6,166 nt of DNA from positions 1 to 6,166 of the forward strand of contig JAPHTL010000176.1 of the NCBI GenBank assembly GCA_026193355.1, given 5' to 3'. Of the stretch, positions 4,232 through 6,166 are shown piece after piece. Each line of letters opens with the position of its first letter. Positions within the stretch are counted from its first letter, which is position 1. Below the pieces are notes generated by a model. It was not told the DNA's origin. It made no database searches and saw only the letters and a program-made list of their open reading frames with translations. Both the position numbers and the translations under genes were made by a program. The stretch is from Rhodospirillales bacterium. GTDB lineage: Bacteria > Pseudomonadota > Alphaproteobacteria > Rhodospirillales > JAPHTL01.

Positions 4232-4645
4232 ATGCCTGAACGCGCCATCATCGTTCACGATATCGCGCACGTTCGCGCCGCACTGGCGGCGGCGGCGGAA
4301 GCTGGCATTCACGTCACACTGATCAGCCCGCCCGGCGCGGCGGCGTATATGGGCGCCGCCATGTTTGGCGAAATGATCGACCAGGCAGCGGCCGAATACC
4401 CCAACGCCATCTTCACGGCGGTTCTCGATTGTTCGGACGATCCGGGAATGGCGCTGAACGCCCTCCGCCATGGCATCAAGGCGATCCACTTTGCCGGACC
4501 GGAAAAGGTCAAGATGAAAATCGCCGACATCGCAGCGCAGAGCGGCGCAACGATCAAGTCATCAATTCCTGGCGCACTTGACCTGGCGGAAAGCGACCTG
4601 GCCGAAAGGCCGCCCGGCGTGTCGAGTGCAATGCCTGCACCTTGA
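4232..4645 (+). CDS. Conserved-looking alpha/beta protein of unknown function, 137 aa
   Basis: I do not recognise the family. The sequence alternates hydrophobic strands and amphipathic helices: strand AIIVHD (5-10), Ala-rich helix 11-24, strand HVTLIS (27-32), glycine/proline turn PPGAAAYMGAAMFGEMID (33-50), strand AIFTAVLDC (59-67), helix around 71-80, strand AIHFAG (84-89), then helix EKVKMKIADIAAQSGATI (91-108) and a disordered-looking tail. This suggests a small cytoplasmic Rossmann-like or half-barrel fold. No signal peptide or membrane segment is present. ATG with AAGGAA just upstream; codon use matches the neighbours. It sits after the gap terminator on the same strand, so a link to central carbon metabolism is possible but only by position. 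It may be a single-domain remnant of a larger alpha/beta enzyme. Confidence 0.85.
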   Translation: MPERAIIVHDIAHVRAALAAAAEAGIHVTLISPPGAAAYMGAAMFGEMIDQAAAEYPNAIFTAVLDCSDDPGMALNALRHGIKAIHFAGPEKVKMKIADIAAQSGATIKSSIPGALDLAESDLAERPPGVSSAMPAP

Positions 4646-4652
4646 TTTTTTT
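4626..4652 (+). terminator. Possible weak terminator overlapping the stop of the 137-aa gene
   Basis: Stem GTGCA (4626-4630) with TGCAC (4636-4640) around a 5-base loop, then five bases, then seven T (4646-4652). The stem is short and the T-run is offset, so it is a weak candidate; the stop codon lies between the stem and the T-run. Confidence 0.35.
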
Positions 4653-4817
4653 CTGGCCACACAACTTTTTTTCAATTTACTATGTTAATTCATTAGTGCT
4701 TATTTAGGGGGATCAACAAATACTTTGGTTCCATAGCCCGTCCACTGATAATCCGAATTACTATAAATTAATAGAGTGCGCTTTATCAAAAAAACTGCAT
4801 CTACCGAGGAGATCAGA
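4646..4817. other. AT-rich intergenic region before the chemoreceptor gene
   Basis: By hand count 50 of 155 bases are G or C over 4646-4800 (about 32%), in sharp contrast with the GC-rich genes on both sides. It holds several T-runs and A-runs and at least two -10-like boxes (GATAAT at 4747-4752, TATAAA at 4762-4767). I see no gene and no clear flagellar sigma-28 promoter. Such AT-rich leaders can bind nucleoid proteins. Confidence 0.6.
4725..4752 (+). promoter_or_regulatory. Candidate promoter of the chemoreceptor gene
   Basis: TTGGTT (4725-4730) and GATAAT (4747-4752) are 16 bases apart; the -10 matches five and the -35 three of six consensus positions. Transcription would start near 4759, with a leader of about 60 bases. 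TATAAA at 4762-4767 is a second -10-like box but has no good -35. Confidence 0.38.
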
Positions 4818-6166
4818 ATGTCCGGCTTTCTCAAGAACATGAAAATCAAGGGGCGCGTCGCCCTCGCCCTCGTCCTGCCCATTGCGGGCATGCTCATTTT
4901 CTCGGCCATGGAAATCAGGGCCGATCTGAAGAACGCGGATTCCCTTGAAAAAGTGCAGAAGCTGGCCGTCCTTGGCCCGCAGATCAGCGCGCTGGTCCAC
5001 GAAATGCAGAAGGAACGCGGCCTCTCGGCAGGCTTCATCGGCAGCAAGGGCGTGAACTTCGCCAAGGAGCTTCCCGAACAACGCAAGGACACGGACGCCA
5101 AGCGCGTAGCCCTTCTCGATGCGCTGAAGCGTTTCGACGCCAAGCCCTACGGCGCGTCGTTGGCGGGAAAGATCGATACGGCCGTGACGGCGATCGGCGA
5201 ACTTGACGCAATTCGCGGCGAAATCAGCGAACTCAAGCGCACGGTTCCGGAAATGGCCAAGTACTACACCGGCACCATCGCCAAACAGCTGACCATCGTC
5301 GAGGAAATGGCGGTGCTCAGCACCAACGCCGAAGTCACCAACATGATCACGGCCTACACCACGTTCCTGCAGGGCAAGGAGCGCGCCGGCATCGAACGCG
5401 CCATGGGCGCAGGCGGCTTCGGCGCGGGCAAGTTTGCCCCGCCTGTCTATCGCAACTTCCTGCAGCTCATCGCCATGCAGAGCACCTACCTTGCGACGTT
5501 CAACATTTACGCCACCCAGGGCCAGCGCGATTTCCTCAAGGAGACGCTCAAGGGACCGGAAGTGGACGAGGTGGAGCGCCTGCGGCAGATTGCCATCGAC
5601 AGCCCGGAAACCGGCAACACCGGTGACGTAGCGGCCCCCCACTGGTTCAAGACCATCACCGCCAAGATCAACCTGCTGAAGGTCGTCGAGGACAGGGTCG
5701 CCACGGACCTTGAGGCGCGGGCCACCGAATTGGCGAAGAGCGCGATGAACTTGTTGATCCTTCTGGCCGCCATTACCGCCATACTACTTGGCGTAACCGC
5801 CGTTCTGGTGATCGCGATCGTCGGCAGCATCACAAAACCCATCGGCGCGCTGACCGGCAACATGTCGGTTCTTGCCGGCGGCGACACCAGCGTCGAAGTT
5901 CTCGGCGTCGATCGCGGCGACGAGATTGGCGACATGGCCAAGGCGCTGGAGGTCTTCAAGGAAAACAGGATCGCCGCCGACCGCATGGCCGAAGAGCAGG
6001 CCCAGGAACAGGCCGCAAAGCAAAAACGCGCCGAGGAAATGGAGAAGCTGACCAAAAACTTCCAGAACAGCGTTACCGGCATCCTCCAGTCCGTTGGCAC
6101 GGCGACGGACGGCATGAAGGCTTCGTCACAGGCGATGGCGGCGACGGCGGAAGAAACCAGCCGTCA
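4818..6166 (+). CDS. Methyl-accepting chemotaxis receptor with NIT sensor and HAMP domains, partial (449 residues seen)
   Basis: A membrane receptor whose periplasmic part is a NIT (nitrate/nitrite-sensing type) domain and which would signal to CheA/CheW. Order: short cytoplasmic N-terminus, membrane segment 1 (about 14-31, VALALVLPIAGMLIFSA), NIT domain (about 52-300) with the hallmark HEMQKERGLSAGFIGSKG (61-78), QRKDTD (88-93) and GKERAGIERAMGAGGF (186-201), membrane segment 2 (about 309-336), HAMP from ITKPIGAL (338-345) to about 385 with GDEIGDMAKALEVFKENR, and a charged Gln/Glu/Lys-rich coiled coil (390-412). The first part of the MCP signalling helix follows, ending in AATAEETSR at the edge. 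The conserved QRCD-tip and C-terminus lie outside. The ATG has GAGGAG upstream. The nitrate/nitrite ligand is inferred from the family only. The reading frame is open to the window end. Confidence 0.92.
   Translation, partial: MSGFLKNMKIKGRVALALVLPIAGMLIFSAMEIRADLKNADSLEKVQKLAVLGPQISALVHEMQKERGLSAGFIGSKGVNFAKELPEQRKDTDAKRVALLDALKRFDAKPYGASLAGKIDTAVTAIGELDAIRGEISELKRTVPEMAKYYTGTIAKQLTIVEEMAVLSTNAEVTNMITAYTTFLQGKERAGIERAMGAGGFGAGKFAPPVYRNFLQLIAMQSTYLATFNIYATQGQRDFLKETLKGPEVDEVERLRQIAIDSPETGNTGDVAAPHWFKTITAKINLLKVVEDRVATDLEARATELAKSAMNLLILLAAITAILLGVTAVLVIAIVGSITKPIGALTGNMSVLAGGDTSVEVLGVDRGDEIGDMAKALEVFKENRIAADRMAEEQAQEQAAKQKRAEEMEKLTKNFQNSVTGILQSVGTATDGMKASSQAMAATAEETSR

Noticed and set aside
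4646..4817. Flagellar sigma-28 promoter for the chemoreceptor gene.
   Set aside because: No TAAAGTTT-N11-GCCGATAA-like match could be found by eye; the sigma-70-like pair is a better fit.
4761..5642. A 293-codon open frame on the minus strand opposite the chemoreceptor gene.
   Set aside because: The plus-strand NIT-MCP frame is clearly real by motifs and ribosome binding site; the opposite frame is a by-product of codon bias and lacks recognisable domains.

Overview
The window looks like chromosomal DNA of an alphaproteobacterium, most likely a member of the Rhodospirillales or a related group. The reasons are GC-rich coding with strong third-position G/C bias, the gene order DUF4164-like / zapA / 6S RNA / 5-formyltetrahydrofolate cyclo-ligase / YmdB-like phosphoesterase / yebC, a class I GAPDH, and a NIT-HAMP chemoreceptor. 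This placement rests on recognising gene families and order, not on any search.

Left part (1-2756), all on the minus strand and read right to left: a small coiled-coil protein (2505-2756), the FtsZ-ring protein ZapA (2131-2487), a 6S RNA gene (about 1960-2122), 5-formyltetrahydrofolate cyclo-ligase (1318-1887), a YmdB/TIGR00282-type metallophosphoesterase (503-1321), and the N-terminal half of a YebC/PmpR regulator that runs off the left edge. The group mixes cell division, control of RNA polymerase in stationary phase, folate recycling and RNA or cyclic-nucleotide turnover. The zapA-6S-cyclo-ligase order is conserved widely in Proteobacteria. Three of the five protein genes (503-1321, 2131-2487, 2505-2756) start with TTG behind G-rich Shine-Dalgarno sequences.

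Middle (2757-3119): a divergent regulatory region of about 360 bases. It has a convincing leftward promoter (TTGACG-16-CATAAT) for the coiled-coil/zapA operon. Near the right side is a candidate rightward promoter for gap, overlapped by three copies of a 7-base half-site.

Right part (3120-6166), plus strand: gap (GAPDH) ends in a textbook intrinsic terminator, so it appears to be monocistronic on its downstream side. Next is a 137-residue alpha/beta protein of unknown function (4232-4645), then a strikingly AT-rich intergenic stretch (about 32% G+C by hand count over 4646-4800). Last is a methyl-accepting chemotaxis receptor with a periplasmic NIT (nitrate/nitrite-sensing type) domain, cut by the right edge.

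I see no CRISPR, insertion sequence, prophage, tRNA or rRNA. Most of the window is ordinary core genome. The interesting parts are non-coding: the 6S RNA with its palindromic promoter and competing hairpins, the hairpin after it, the triple half-site at the gap promoter, and the run of TTG starts.
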